Positions 40,963 to 52,524 are shown, counted from the stretch's first letter. The stretch is 64,000 nt of DNA from Sciurus carolinensis (GCF_902686445.1 NC_062232.1:33064454-33128453), one strand, 5' to 3'. Notes: a model not told the origin generated them from the sequence alone. Translations and numbers: made by a program.

Positions 40963-42179
40963 CAGATAACCAGCTGAACAGAGCTGGCAGCAGTGTCCTG
41001 GGGATCCACACATCTTTGCATTGGAGATTGAAACCAGTCCTGTGAGCTTTGGGGCACTAGAGGATTGCCAGCCAGGGTGACCTCGCGGGCCAGAGGATGT
41101 CCCACGCACCCTGGCAAGCAGGCAGGCAGGCCGCCAGAAGCTCGCGGTTTGTTTACACAGCACAGGTCACTCCTGGCCACACCCCAAGCTGACGCAGCTT
41201 TATGGACACAGAGCCCAGAAGGCAGTACGTGAAGTGGCTCTGGTCAGAGATCCATGCTACGGAAAGGCAGGTTTGGGTGTGAGTTGGGGGAACCACCTTT
41301 CTCCACCTGCTCAGAGGACCCGTGGCTTCACACAGAGTGTCCCAAGCAGGGGCTGGCTGCTCTCCTTTTGGGACCATGCACCAAGACCCGGGAGCCCCAG
41401 ACTGGGAGGCCAGAGACTCCAGTTCCAGTCTCACCACTGCTGGTGACTAACTGCCTGGGAGCAGGTCACTGGCCTTTGCAAACTTTTACATTCCAAATAT
41501 GGGCTTGGACCAGCTCCAAAATGCATATCCTGGTGACGCCTGAATTCCCATTTATTCAGTGTATGCATGCGCACATGGATGAATAAACAGCAACCTGCAA
41601 CAGGGACCCCAAGGCCAAGCCCCCCCCTGCCCCCCAGTTCCTCACCCACATCCCTCTCGCCCTCTGAGGGTCTTTCATCCTGAAAAAGCGAACGCATCTT
41701 TCCCGATCCTTCCCACAAATACGCATCCACGGACACATTGCCAATGCTGCAGCGCACAACCTGGAGCATTTACCTAAGGAGGAGCCTGCCGTTCCCAACT
41801 CCGTCATGCGTGCCACAGCCCTGGGCTGCCTGCGTGGGAGCCCCAGGAACCCAACCGAGGAAGAACCGAGGAAGAACAGGCCACCCTCTCCCTCTCCGCA
41901 TTTCACAGTGGGTTCTTGCAAAGCCTGCGGGTGCATTTCAATGAGAATGACATGACAACAGGACGGATTCTTCTAAGAGAAAAAACCTGGAACAATAAGC
42001 CGAAGTAATAAGGAGGCGGAATGTGGACATCTGCTCCCGGCCCCAAAGGACTCCCCATCTTGCTTCTCCCCGGACTCGTCACATGCCCCCAAGGCAGGGA
42101 TGGCCAAAGTCAAAATTCATTCACCTACAAAGACTGGGCCTTGCCACCTGCTGATGTGTTGCTGGCGACTTGACTTCCC
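40963..42179. other. Unique sequence with a MIR fragment
   Basis: 41405-41485 (CAGTTCCAGTCTCACCACTG, CTGCCTGGGAGCAGGTCACT) looks like forward MIR. The rest is unrecognised. C runs occur at 41621-41636. Confidence 0.45.
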
Positions 42180-42425
42180 GGTCCATTCATTCAACTAAAA
42201 TGCGGAGGTCCCTCCTAGGTGCAGGGCGCCTGCGGGCCAATGGGGGAGCAGAGACAGGCCCATTAGGAACTGCCCCACGGGACAGCGGCGCAAGAGGTGC
42301 TGGGAAAGAAAAAGCAACAGAAAAAGGAAAAGGAGGTTGTTTGCGTGCTTGTGCGTCTGGAAGTGATGGCCAGGAAGGCTTCACGGAGGCGGCGGCATGA
42401 AGGTCAGTCATCGCACCAGCGTGAC
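42180..42425 (+). repeat. Ancient interspersed repeat, family unassigned
   Basis: Opens CCATTCATTCAACTAAAATG and has GGCCAGGAAGGCTTCACGGA, both features of the old family at 22860. Confidence 0.4.
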
Positions 42426-43724
42426 CGGAAGGAAAAACACCCCAGTAGAGGACCCTGAGTGACAACGGGTGGAGCAGTGGGTGAAAGCCAGACACGGAGG
42501 TTCCAGCCTCATCCCTACCAGGTGTGAGTCGCAGGGACAGTGGCGGACACTCTGGAAGGGGACCCACCGTGCAGGAGGTGACTGGATGGGTAGAAAGGAA
42601 CCACAGGCCTCTTCCCCAGGGAGCGTGGGTCGGTCATTTGTCCTCTCGAAAATCTCTTCCTCGCCCTGCTCCGTTTAACAGGGAACTACTACATTTCCCA
42701 GGCTCCTTTGCAAGTGACCTCTGTTCAAGGTTTGGCCCTTGGGAGACAATGGGTGTGGGGGTCGGGAAGAGGGAGACACCAGCCAGGTCTCCCACTCTCT
42801 TCGCTTGGGTCGCATCTGCTGCACCACAGTCCTGTTAGGTGACTCCAGCTGCCGTGTTCCCTGAATGCGCCCTTTTCCTGGGTGTTCTTCTGCCAGTACT
42901 GTCCTTTGGGCTGCTTGGGCGCTGTCCCCTCTTCGGCCTTTCAGCACCTGGGAGGCCAGTTTGTGAGAGGCAGTTGCCTGTGTTTAGACACCACGAGTGG
43001 CTTCTCTTTTCTTGGCTAGATCTTCACTAATGCAGGGTAATTGGGTCCAATGTTTCAGAAGGCTCACGCTGGCCGCCCAGGGCCCCGACAGCTCCTGCCA
43101 CTGCCCCGAGGGAAGGGGACAAGGCCTGAAGCAGAGCAGACGGGCCGAGGGGAAGGGTGTGGGCGCCCAGGGGAACAGTGAGACCATCCCCAGAGGTGGC
43201 AGCACCAGGGCAGAAGCGGCACTGGACAGAGCTAATGAGCTGGACTTTTCTTTATTCGTTTTCCCCTTTTTCGATTGCTTTTCTCCTCCTTTAATCCCCG
43301 CGCTTGGCTGCGGGGCTTTTCCTTATTGATTTCGGATTATGGATATTGGAGGCGGAAACCTCTAAAGGGAGAGAGGGCCAGGAGGCGAAGGAGGCAGAGG
43401 AAGAGGCTGAGTCCTAGGCAGGACCTGGAGGGAGAAGGGGAGGTGACACTCGGGGACACGGAGAAAAGCCACAGGGGTTCAGGGTCTGAGCAATGGGTTG
43501 GAGCCAAGAGGGCGGATCTGGGCACATGGGTTGTCATGGGTCTGCAGGAAGCAGAACCAGGAGCTCGGTGTAGGAAGGGGTCACAGTTTGGGTACAGCCA
43601 GCACAGAAAGGTCTTTGACAAGAAGTCTGGAAGGCAGCAGAAGACCTGCCCAGAGATGAGGGAGATTTGGGTCAGTGGCAAGAGGCCCCCAAAAGAGCAA
43701 GTGCCCAAAGGTGCAAGGTCAAGT
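42426..43724. other. Unique sequence, old repeat traces
   Basis: CTACTACATTTCCCAGGCTC at 42687 resembles the start of the LTR-like repeat at 32815. Otherwise unrecognised. A forward frame of 188 codons (43275-43841) runs into ancient repeat and is not accepted. Confidence 0.35.
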
Positions 43725-44420
43725 TCATTCATTCATTTATTCGTGCAAAAGGTATTTACCGAGTGCCCTCATGTCTCCAGTGAAAACCCCTGCCGCTTAG
43801 CTGCTATTTCAGTAAGACAGACAACTAACCAAAACCCATGAAATCTGTGGTGTTGTGGATGATGGTAACAGTAGAAGAGGGACGTGCAGGAAACAAGAAC
43901 GGGGAGAGAGGGTGCCATTTAAATACGGTGGCTGCAAGCTGGGCACAGTGACATGCATGCCTGTGGTCCCAGCTCCTAGGGAGACTGACGAAGAAGGATC
44001 ATTTCAGCCTAAGAGCTTGAGGCCAGCCTCAGCAACATAGAAAGACTCTCCCTTAAAAAAAAAAAAAAGATTTAAAATAAATTAGCAAGGTGGCTGGGGA
44101 AGGCCTCGTTGGTGAGGAAGAGGGCCATGAGGGTATCTAGAGGAGGAGTCTGTCAAACAGCAGGAATAGCTAGTGCAAAGGCCCTGGGGTAGAAGTGAGG
44201 CCACTGTGGCTGGCGTAGAGTTGGGGGTACGGACATGAGTTCAGAGAGGGAAGGGACAAGATCAGGGAGGGCCTTGTCCATCAGAATGAGGATTATCTAT
44301 GGGGAATGGGATGCCTCAGGAGGGTTTTGAGCAGAAGAGGGATGTAATCAGATTCAGAGTGGTGACTGAGGAAGGGAGGTGGAGACTGGGAGCTAAGTGG
44401 TGGGCTGCCCGCTGTGGGAA
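43725..44420 (+). repeat. Ancient interspersed repeat, family unassigned
   Basis: Opens TTCATTCATTCATTTATTCG and, after a B1 insertion, continues AGTGCAAAGGCCCTGGGGTA, CAGGGAGGGCCTTGTCCATC, AGGAGGGTTTTGAGCAGAAG, GGGATGTAATCAGATTCAGA. Order agrees with other copies. Confidence 0.6.
43938..44068 (+). mobile_element. B1 SINE without ID part
   Basis: GCTGGGCACAGTGACATGCA to AGAAAGACTCTCCCTT and an A tail. Diverged, single-unit B1. Confidence 0.85.
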
Positions 44421-45200
44421 CCACTGCCTTAGAGGGGATGGGCACATTGAGAGAGGCTTCCCTTAGAGCAGGTGTGTGGGGACAGGGTCCAGGAGCACCT
44501 CAGGCCTGGACCACTTCTGAGGCTAAAGTATGCAAGGATTTTCCCACCCCCATGAAGGGACACCCACAATTCCATGGTACAAAGTATTTATGAACCTTCT
44601 GAAGATCTCTCCCTCGCCTTCAAAACCATGAGCCAGGGCTTTCCTGTCCACCCGCTGGAGTCCACTTGAGGAGGTGGGAACCATAAGCCCTTTGAACTCC
44701 TCTGCTCCCAGAAGCCCCTGCACTGAGGCCTCCCCTCACACCTACCCCTGAGGAGCTCCAGCCTTCCAGCTGGTCTGTCCAAGAGGCAGCCTGCAATGGG
44801 GACAACCACCCGAAGCCTGGCCCTGCAGCCATCCCTCTCCCCTCCGCCCACCCACCAGGATGGGCCTGAACACCCATGACAGCCCCCATTCCTAAGATAG
44901 CCCATCTCTGCGAAGGCCCTGGCTGTGGCTTCTACAAACCTCCAAGCAGTTATGGAACCCAGAAAGCCAGGACAATCATTGCAAAGGTCCAACCTCTTCC
45001 CCATCTCTGGGAGCATCCACAAGAGGACTTGTCTCTGAGCACACAGGTTTACTGGACCTTTCCTGGAGAAGAGTGGCTCCTCACAACCTGCGACCGCCAT
45101 TTTCCCTCAGAACTCTGAGGACGGCAGCAGTCCCTGGTGGGCACGTGACAGGCCTCACTGGCAGCCATGTTGGAATGGGCGGCCATATTGGAACTACCAG
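44421..45200. other. Unique sequence, no gene seen
   Basis: A 170-codon minus frame (44588-45100) has no recognisable domain. Confidence 0.4.
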
Positions 45201-45204
45201 CAAC

Positions 45205-45680
45205 TAGTGAGGACTGGTGACCCTTTTGGAAAGTGTCTATCCAAAAACAGGCATTGAGATCTCATCTCTGAGGACACGGCGCTCTTTGCAAAAATACCAC
45301 TGCCACCTCCTCCCAACCCTGAACTCTTTCTTGAGGAGCCCACGTATATACATCTGGGTGCAAAAGGCTCTGCCTTCAGCTTTAAAGTCCATTCCTAAAT
45401 CCTTTGAAACCATAAAGTTGAGTCTCCCTGCTCGCCTTATGAAAGTCGACACTTTTGTACTCTACATAAAGTTGAATGTTAAAAATAATAGCTTTTGTGT
45501 TGGAGTATACGCTTTCAATATTCATCTTCCACGCTTCAGGATAAAATATATGACCATTAAGTCACTACAATAAGTCGAAAAACAAGATTGCTGCTTTCAC
45601 ATCTTGTGTGAGTCACTAATAATCTTGCTGTTATCCTAACATTATGGTCAAAAGATATTGCTTTTCAAGTTATTGGGATG
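45205..45680. promoter_or_regulatory. AT-rich unique block, possible conserved element
   Basis: No repeat recognised. AT-rich with GGATAAAATATATGACC and TCACTAATAATCTTGC. A 118-codon forward frame (45217-45573) lacks any known motif. Confidence 0.2.
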
Positions 45681-45775
45681 CAGCGTGCCGGACATGATGG
45701 TTTTTTGAAAACCTACAGCAACCAGAGCCAGAGGAGGGGGAGACCATGATTTTATTGGGGGAGGGGTGTCTTTGA

Positions 45776-45960
45776 AAATTTTTTATTATGGACAATTTCA
45801 GACATATGCAAAAGTCCAGAGCATTGTATGAAGAACACTGTGACCTTATCACCAGCTTCAGCAACTGCAACCCAGGGCCAATCCCACACCACCCTCACGC
45901 CACCTCCCATGAGGCTTTGAAGCAAGCCCCGGATACCACTGATCGTCATTTAGGTTGATA
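45776..45960. repeat. Ancient interspersed repeat, family unassigned
   Basis: TTATTATGGACAATTTCAGA, CATATGCAAAAGTCCAGAG, CCTTATCACCAGCTTCAGCA and TTTGAAGCAAGCCCCGGATA form a familiar mammalian repeat series. Confidence 0.55.
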
Positions 45961-46290
45961 ACATACGGGCTTATTGTCAAGTGGCAAGACCTCTTTCTGC
46001 AGCTTTCCCTCTCCAGGAAACCGGGAGATGAACTTTATCCGGGCCATTCCGCAGGAGGAGGACATGTTGGTTTCCAGACCTGGCTCCGGCCTGGATACCC
46101 AACAGAAGGAGCATCTGCAACTTAATGGAGGGCCAGGAAGGAGGCTGGCTGGGAGGCTGTGTGCAAAGCTTTGCTGCCAGTGTCACCCTGAGTAGGGACT
46201 GCTTTTCCCCCTGGGGAAAAGACACTCCACCCTTAAGAAATGACTTTCTGGGAAAAGTTCATCTGATCCTATCATTTGAAATTTATTCAT
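45961..46290. other. Unique sequence, no gene seen
   Basis: No repeat or gene recognised. Confidence 0.4.
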
Positions 46291-46468
46291 GACTGGTGCA
46301 AGTCTGTAATCCCAGTGACTCCGGAGGCTGAGGCAGGAGGATTCCAAGTTAGAGGCCAGCCTCAGCAACTTCAGGAGACAGTGTCTCAAAATGAAAAATA
46401 AAAATGGGCTGGGGATGTGGCTAGTGGTAAAGCACCTCTGGGTTCAACCCCCAGAACCAGAAGAAAAA
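46291..46468 (+). mobile_element. B1-dID SINE
   Basis: Composite, GACTGGTGCAAGTCTGTAAT to GGTTCAACCCCCAGAACC. Confidence 0.9.
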
Positions 46469-46669
46469 AGGCCAGAAACTGTAACACTTATCCCAGCAAA
46501 AGATGGGGGTCCATGTCCCCTGAATCCAAAGCTAGGTGACAAAGGCCAAGGAGCTACTGCTTTGTTCCCAGGAGCACTGGCACTGGGAGCCTGAGCGGCA
46601 AGTCACCTCCAGTCTTTGAGCCTTTGTGTCTCCTCAGCTGCTCTACCCAGGCCAAGTTCCTCACCCTAG

Positions 46670-46870
46670 CCAGGCGTGGTGGCGCACGCCCGTAATCCCA
46701 GTGCCTGGGAGGCTGAGGCAGGAGGATCAGAGTTCAAAGCCAGCCTCAGCAACTCAGCGAGGCCCTCAGCAACTCAGTGAGACCCTGTCTCTAAATAAAA
46801 CACAGAATAGGGCTGGGGATGTGGCTCAGTGGTTAAGCGCCCCTGAGTTCAATCCCCCAAAACAAAAAAC
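46670..46870 (+). mobile_element. B1-dID SINE with TSD
   Basis: Full composite flanked by TTCCTCACCCTAG (46657-46669) and TTCCTGACCCTAG (46871-46883). Confidence 0.96.
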
Positions 46871-46974
46871 TTCCTGACCCTAGGAGAGAGTGAAATTCTT
46901 GCATGTCTTGTTTTATGCCCCTTGGGTTTGGAGTGGTTTTTTTATGTGACAAAAGTGACAGAAACAAACTGTAT

Positions 46975-47165
46975 GAGGAGAAAAGAAACACTTGCAAGGA
47001 GCTGGGGTGAAGAGAAGAGCAAAGGCAAATTTCCTGAGGTAGGACCCAGACTGACCTCGTGAGAAATAAGGCAGGCCTTGCAAACCAGGGAAAGAGGACA
47101 GATTTTATTCTAAGTGTTACAGAAGCCACTGGACCGTTTTGAGCAAGGCAGAGACATGATCTATG
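46975..47165 (+). repeat. Ancient interspersed repeat, family unassigned
   Basis: GGCCTTGCAAACCAGGGAAA, AGATTTTATTCTAAGTGTTA, GTTTTGAGCAAGGCAGAGAC match the middle of the family at 22860. Confidence 0.45.
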
Positions 47166-47168
47166 GGA

Positions 47169-47371
47169 TTTTTCTGGTACCAAGGACTGAACCCAGGGGC
47201 ACTCGACCACTGAGCCACACCCCCAGCCCTATTTTATATTTCATTTAGAGACAGAGTCTTGCTGAGTTGCTTAGCGCCTCACCGTTGCTGAGGCTGGCTT
47301 TGAACTGGTGATCCTCCTGCCTCAGCCTCCTGAGCCACTGGGATTACAGGCGTGCGCCACTGCATCAGGCC
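47169..47371 (-). mobile_element. B1-dID SINE
   Basis: Reverse composite, GGTACCAAGGACTGAACCCA to ACAGGCGTGCGCCACTG. Confidence 0.95.
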
Positions 47372-47402
47372 CTGCCTGATTTGTTTTTAAAAGATCCTCC
47401 AA

Positions 47403-47576
47403 ACACACTTATAATCCCAGCTACTCGGGCAGTTGAAGCAGGAGGATTCCATGTTCAAGGTCAGCCTCAACAACTTATCGAGGCTCTGTCTCAAAAATAA
47501 AAAAGTGCTAGAGATGGAGCTCAGTGGTAGAGCCCCTCTGGGCTCAGTTCCCAGCACTGCAAAGAAAAAAAAGAGA
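47403..47576 (+). mobile_element. B1-dID SINE, older
   Basis: ACTTATAATCCCAGCTACTC to CAGTTCCCAGCACTGC. Flanks AAAGATCCTCCAAAC and AAAGATCCTCAAAC suggest a target duplication. Confidence 0.88.
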
Positions 47577-47591
47577 GAAAGATCCTCAAAC

Positions 47592-47706
47592 TGGATGCAG
47601 TGGCACATGCCTTTAATTCTAGGTACTTAGGAGGCTGAGGCAGGATCCAAAGTTCAAGGCCAGCCCAGGCAACTTAGTGAGACTCTGTCTCAAAATAAAA
47701 TAAAAA
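47592..47706 (+). mobile_element. B1 SINE without ID part
   Basis: CTGGATGCAGTGGCACATGC to CTCTGTCTCAAAATAAAAT. Single B1 unit. Confidence 0.88.
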
Positions 47707-47915
47707 GCCAGGTGTGATGGCACACGCCTATAATCCCAGCGACTCAGGAGGCTGAGGCAGGAGGATGGCAAGTTGGAGGCTAGCCTCAACTTAGGCCCTC
47801 AGCAATTTAGGGAGACCCTGTCTCAAAATAAGACAACAAAAGGTCTGGGGATGTGATTCAGTATTTAAGCATCCCCGGATTCAATCCTGGTACCAAAAAA
47901 TAAAATAAAATATAA
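47707..47915 (+). mobile_element. B1-dID SINE
   Basis: GCCAGGTGTGATGGCACACG to GGATTCAATCCTGGTACC and an AAAAT tail. It abuts the preceding copy. Confidence 0.92.
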
Positions 47916-47916
47916 A

Positions 47917-48004
47917 GGGCTCAGATGTAGCTCTGCGCCACCCCTTCCCCAGCGTGTGCAAGACTCTGGGTCCTATCGCTACTACTGCCAAGAAAAAAAA
48001 AAGA
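47917..48004 (+). mobile_element. ID SINE, degenerate
   Basis: GCTCAGATGTAGCTCTGCGC, CAGCGTGTGCAAGACTCTGG, then an A tail. Confidence 0.65.
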
Positions 48005-48880
48005 TTCTGGATGCTACAACGGATGTTGCGAAACTCCATTCCAGAGCTCGGGACGGCGTCCAAAATCTGCAATTGCCAGCCAAGAGCCAGGGACGTTGAA
48101 AGGTGCTGGATTGTGCTAGAAGGGTCCTGGCCGCAGAGACCCAGCTGGCATATGCGAACACCTTCCCAGACCACAGCTGTGCGCGGACCTGGCAGAAACA
48201 GCTGTCTCCGTACAGAAGCCGAGAGCGCTCAGAACAGGGCTCCCCAACCTTCTTACACCCAAGGCCTACTCTTAGAAGGTCCAGAAAGTTCTCTGTGCTG
48301 TACTTTCAGGATTGACTCAAACAATACCTAAGAGGGTTGGGGGTGCGGCTGTGGAAGGCCTTGGACTCCATCCCCAGCACTGCAGGGGACAAAAAAGTAC
48401 TGAAGAACATTAAGCAACCAGGAATTCTAGAAGGCTCGGTAATGACAGACTGTACTCACCACAGCAGCATTACAGACACGGAAAGTGGTCATATTTCTAC
48501 ATGGGAGACATAATATTTATTCAGCCGGGCCCAGAGATGGATGTGAGGACCCCTTGCTAGAACCAGACAGCCAAGGCAATGCCGAAGCCATGGCCCAGGG
48601 AATCCCAGGCGTCTCGCGTTGGAGAAAATGGCTTCCCAAAGCCCTCTTGGGAAAGGCAGGAGATGGCACTTAATATGTTGATAAAGGTCAGAAACTAAAT
48701 GAGGAGTCTGGGGCCCACTGCGTTTTGGGCTACTTGGTGAATGAAATCCACTTTCTCAGAAATGTTCAGTCCACACCCCGTGCCCCGTACTGTTCTGGAT
48801 TGGCAGGGTGGCCTGGGAAAAGTCAACGCTGAACTATGCAGTTTGAGGAGGTGACTGTGGGAAAGCCAGCCCTTCAGCCA
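48005..48880. other. Unique sequence with ID remnant
   Basis: 48334-48397 keeps a forward ID remnant (GGTTGGGGGTGCGGCTGTGG, GACTCCATCCCCAGCACTG). The rest is unrecognised. Confidence 0.5.
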
Positions 48881-48884
48881 CTGC

Positions 48885-49330
48885 TACCTGGGCTCCTTTG
48901 CTGCCCTTCTAGCTCTATTGGGTCACTTCCTGGGCCTACAGCCTTAGAGCCTCTCCATCCTGCCTCAGGGCCTTTGTACTGCCTCTCCAGCCTTGGAAAG
49001 CCCTTCCCACTGCGCTCATCTAGTTAACCCCTTCTTATCTGCCCGATTTCAATTCATTGTGGCTTCTGCAGAAAACACTTCTCAAACAGCCAACTCCGCC
49101 TAAGTCAGGACCTTTATGCCCTCTTGGACCCCTGATGTCATGGTCCCACAAAAGACAGCAAGTCTATACACTCCTAGGTGACAGCTTGGTGACGGCCATC
49201 TCCCTTCCTCGGGTTGTCAGCTCTGCAAGGCCAAGCATAGGATCTATTTGCTTCATTCCAATGGCCCCAGTGCCAATCGATACCTCCCACGGGGGACGTG
49301 CTCAATATATGTTTGTTGAGGAAATAAAGG
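48885..49330 (+). mobile_element. L2 LINE 3' end
   Basis: CTCAGGGCCTTTGTACTGCC, then GGCTTCTGCAGAAAACACTT and the terminal GTGCTCAATATATGTTTGTT fit the ancient L2 3' end. Confidence 0.7.
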
Positions 49331-49414
49331 TACAAAAAACTACGTTCATTTTTAATTACCTTTTCCTAATTTCAAAAAGTAAGAAAATATTTCCATCAGA
49401 AAATATTTAAAAAG

Positions 49415-49608
49415 AGCCAGGTGTGGTGGCGCACGCCTGTCATCCCAGCAGCTCGGGAGGCTGAGGCAGGAGGATGGTGAGTTCAAAGCCAGCCTCAGCA
49501 ATTTAGTGAGGCCCTAAGCAACTGAACAAGATCCTGATTCTAAATAAAAAAATAAAAAGGGCTGTGGATGTGGCTCAGTGGCTAAGTGCCCCGGGTTCAA
49601 TCCCAGAT

Positions 49609-49639
<31 letters not shown>
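49415..49639 (+). mobile_element. B1-dID SINE with A29 tail
   Basis: Full composite ending in an uninterrupted A run (49611-49639). Confidence 0.95.
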
Positions 49640-49652
<13 letters not shown>

Positions 49653-49672
49653 GTATATGTATGTATATATAT
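49640..49672. repeat. (TA)n/(GTATAT)n repeat
   Basis: AT dinucleotides with TATG interruptions directly after the SINE tail. Confidence 0.9.
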
Positions 49673-49675
49673 GAA

Positions 49676-50060
49676 AATTAAATCAACCGCATTTCCAGAG
49701 ATAAACACTGGTAACAGTTTTATGCCTCCCCTTTCCGTCTTTCCCTACAAACTTCTTGTTTTATAAAACTGAGACTATTGAACATACAGTACAGAGCATT
49801 ATAGAACAATTATTTCTCAAAAACGTGACTCTACCCTTCCCTCTATTCTTTTTTCTGTCCTTCCCGGCCCCAATCCCCGATTTAACAATAGCATATGGTC
49901 ACTGTAGAAAATTTGGGAAATTGCAAAAAAAAAAAAGCTGTAAAAAAGAAATGTAAATTACCTATAATTGCCTGCTAAGGAATTTCTAAGGGTAACATAG
50001 CCCCGTGTTTCCTTCCAGTATTTTCTTCTAGGCATAAATTTTGTTGCGTTTATTTCTGAT
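49676..50060. repeat. Ancient interspersed repeat, family unassigned
   Basis: TCCAGAGATAAACACTGGTA, ACAGTTTTATGCCTCCCC and later GGTCACTGTAGAAAATTTGG, CCTTCCAGTATTTTCTTCTA resemble an old L1-like mammalian repeat. Confidence 0.45.
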
Positions 50061-50129
50061 AAAATCACACACACACAAAATTCTCAGGCGATCCCCAATC
50101 AGAAAGGGGAAAAAAGTGTTTCAGGTGGG

Positions 50130-50690
50130 GCTTTTACCTGGGCATCGGCGTCTGCGTGTCGTCTGGGGTGGGGGGCCCTGGGGACCCAGTGGGGACTGGC
50201 TGGCGGGGCCTCGATCGCCACCCCGCCCCCACCGCCACCCCCACCCGTCGCTGGCCCTGGGGTCTTTTGTTTGCCCCAGGCCTCCCGTGAAGCCACCGAG
50301 CCTGGCTTGCTTCTGTAACCCGATCACCTTCAACCCCGACCGTTCTTGCAGATTTTCTTAACAAGGCCAAATTTATGTGTCCCACCGGGAACCCAAGCTG
50401 CCGGCCTCCCCCTCCCGGAGCCCACCCACCGCCACCCCCAAAGCCACGGGGCATTTACAAGGGGGTCGGGCGCGCTTTGATAAAGCCGAAGCAGCCTGGA
50501 TGGCAGGTCGGAAACCCCACCTCTCTCAGTTCTGGGTTCACAGGACCAGAGTCATAAACAGGAAGCGCAGCCACCGCGCCTGGGGCGAGGCGGGCGGGGC
50601 TCGGCCGACTGGAGTCTGAGAAATCCAGAGGCGCGAGCGGGGTGCCCCGGGCCACCGCAGCCCCGGCTCTCACCCTGCAGGGGTTCCGGC
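50130..50690. promoter_or_regulatory. CpG-island-like segment
   Basis: By eye, about 40 CpG in 560 bp at roughly 65 percent GC, with no repeat. Densest at 50565-50670 (about 14 CpG). Has an SP/KLF box GGGCGGGGC (50592-50600). No splice-bounded frame or TATA box identified. It could be a CpG-island promoter of an unseen transcript or a GC-rich enhancer. Confidence 0.55.
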
Positions 50691-51270
50691 TGTCATTTAC
50701 ACATGGACTTGGCAGGCGGGCTCCAAGGGAGGCCGATTTCCATCCTGAGCTCAGGTGGCAGACAGAGAGCAGGGGTGGACGGCCCCCACTGCAGCCCTGG
50801 AGGTGGGGCGCAGCGCCCATCGAGATAGGCTGGGAAGGAGGGTCACCCCAGCCCTCGAAGCCCGGCCCCAGTCTTCGATGGCAGGAACCTGGCCCCCAGC
50901 CTAGAGCCAGGGCTCCATGTCCCTGCCAAGGAAAGCTGTCCCAAAGTCAAGTCTCCAGCAAACGCCTTCCTGGAGCACATGAATCTCCGGTCCAGCTGGA
51001 CAGTTCCTAGCGCTCTGCTGCTCCGGAAGGAAGGCTTCCGGAGGCTTCTGCTAGCACCAGCCACGGTGGGGCAAATAACCCGCAGGTGGAGGCAAAGAAC
51101 GGGAAGAGGGGACACGGAACACTTCCAAAGGGCCATCCCACAACAGACCGAGTGTCCAGTTCTGCACCCTCTGCTCAAATTCCGTTCAATCAGCATGATC
51201 CGCCTTTGCTCAGCTCCTTCCTGAAGCCTCGCAGAGCGCAGGACTGCAGAGGCCGCCAAGCGTCACTGCG
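50691..51270. other. Unique sequence flanking the CpG-rich segment
   Basis: Frames of up to 138 codons on both strands, none recognisable. No exon assigned. Confidence 0.4.
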
Positions 51271-51272
51271 CT

Positions 51273-51352
51273 AGTGTTTCCCAAGCGGGTGTTCTCATGA
51301 TCCAGTGGGATGAACCAAAGTGTTCCTTGGTCTGGTGACTTTGAGAAACACC
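51273..51352. mobile_element. Possible hAT-type nonautonomous DNA transposon
   Basis: Imperfect terminal inverted repeats AGTGTTTCCCAA and TTGAGAAACACC border an 80-bp segment containing TGTTCCTTGGTCT, as in Charlie-type elements. Target duplications are not clear. Confidence 0.45.
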
Positions 51353-51411
51353 GCAGGGTACCCGGCCTAGATGGGCCGGATGACTCTTTACCCCTCCCAG
51401 AATCTGTGCCT

Positions 51412-51413
<2 letters not shown>

Positions 51414-51444
<31 letters not shown>

Positions 51445-51630
51445 GTACCACAGATTGAACCCGAAGAGGCGCTTAGTCATTGAGCCGCATCTCCAGTTCT
51501 TTTTGTATTTTATTTAGAGCTGAGTTGCTTAGGCCCACGCTGAATTGCTGAGGCTGGCTTTGAACTTGGGATCCTCCTGCCTCAGCCTCCAGAGCCACTG
51601 GGATTACAGATGTGCGCCACCACACCCAGC
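51414..51630 (-). mobile_element. B1-dID SINE
   Basis: Reverse composite with a T30 tail side, GGTACCACAGATTGAACCCG, to ACAGATGTGCGCCACCACAC. Confidence 0.95.
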
Positions 51631-52033
51631 AAATCCATGCGCTTTGCCTGAACTTTGCTCCTGTTGTGGGCATGGTGACCTGCTTAACGTCGGGACACTG
51701 CCATGTGATCTGGCCAGCGGGATGCTAGCAGGTGCGAAGAAGGCTGGGACTTTGGGGCTGGCTCTTTGGGGCCCACCCAGGGGGCCCAAATGCAGCACAA
51801 TGAGAGACAGAAGGGACACAGCAGACCACCCCAGCCATCCCAAGGAGGACCAGGTCAGATGGCCCTCCAGCAGCAGGAGCAGGCTAAGCCCAGCACCGCA
51901 CAGCTGCCCCGCCAAACCCCGGGTGTATGAGGTTTCCGAGTTGTGTGTTCTGCAGCATTGTTGAAGCTAACGACAACTGACACAATGCCACACACCACCA
52001 CCCTCCCTGAGGACGGTCAAAAAGCACATTAGT
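51631..52033. other. Unique sequence, no gene seen
   Basis: No repeat or gene recognised. Confidence 0.4.
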
Positions 52034-52192
52034 TCCAGGTGAGGTGGCACACACCTGTAACCCCAGCAGCTCGGGAGGCTGAGGCAGGAGGATCTCGAGT
52101 TCAAAGCCAGCCTCAGCAACTTAGCGAGGCCCTGAGCAACTCAGGAGACCCTGTCTCTAAAGAAAATACAAAATAGGGCTGGGGATGTGGCT
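52034..52192 (+). mobile_element. 3'-truncated B1-dID SINE
   Basis: CCAGGTGAGGTGGCACACAC to GGGCTGGGGATGTGGCTTAA. It stops within the ID part with no tail, so a deletion followed insertion. Confidence 0.9.
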
Positions 52193-52308
52193 TAACTTCC
52201 AGCATTTCTCAGACTCATTTGCTCATGGAACTGTCTTTTTTCCTAGTAACACCTTACGAAAACACTAGTGAGGTTCTGTCCCTCGTTTTAAGTTTCTTTC
52301 TTCCTTTC

Positions 52309-52520
52309 TTTTTTTTAAATTTGGGAACTGGAGACTTAACCCAGGGGCGCTTAACCACTGAGCTACATCCCCAGCCCTTTTTATTTTTTATTTTGAGACA
52401 GGGTCTCACTCAGTTGCTTAGGGCTTTGCTAAGGGGCTGAGGCTGGTCTCAAACTTGTGATCCTCCCATCTCAGCCTCCCAAGTCACCAGGATTACAGGC
52501 ATGTGTCACCACTGCTCGCC
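52309..52520 (-). mobile_element. B1-dID SINE
   Basis: Reverse composite, GGAGACTTAACCCAGGGGCG to ACAGGCATGTGTCACCAC. Inverted relative to the copy 116 bp upstream. Confidence 0.93.
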
Positions 52521-52524
52521 ACCC

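Noticed and set aside
40563..41180. 205-codon minus frame with Ser/Leu/Phe runs, and a Glu/Lys-rich forward frame
   Set aside because: Both are translations of the GAA/GGA tract.
43275..43841. 188-codon forward open frame
   Set aside because: Lys/Arg-rich, no motif, and it ends in repeat sequence.
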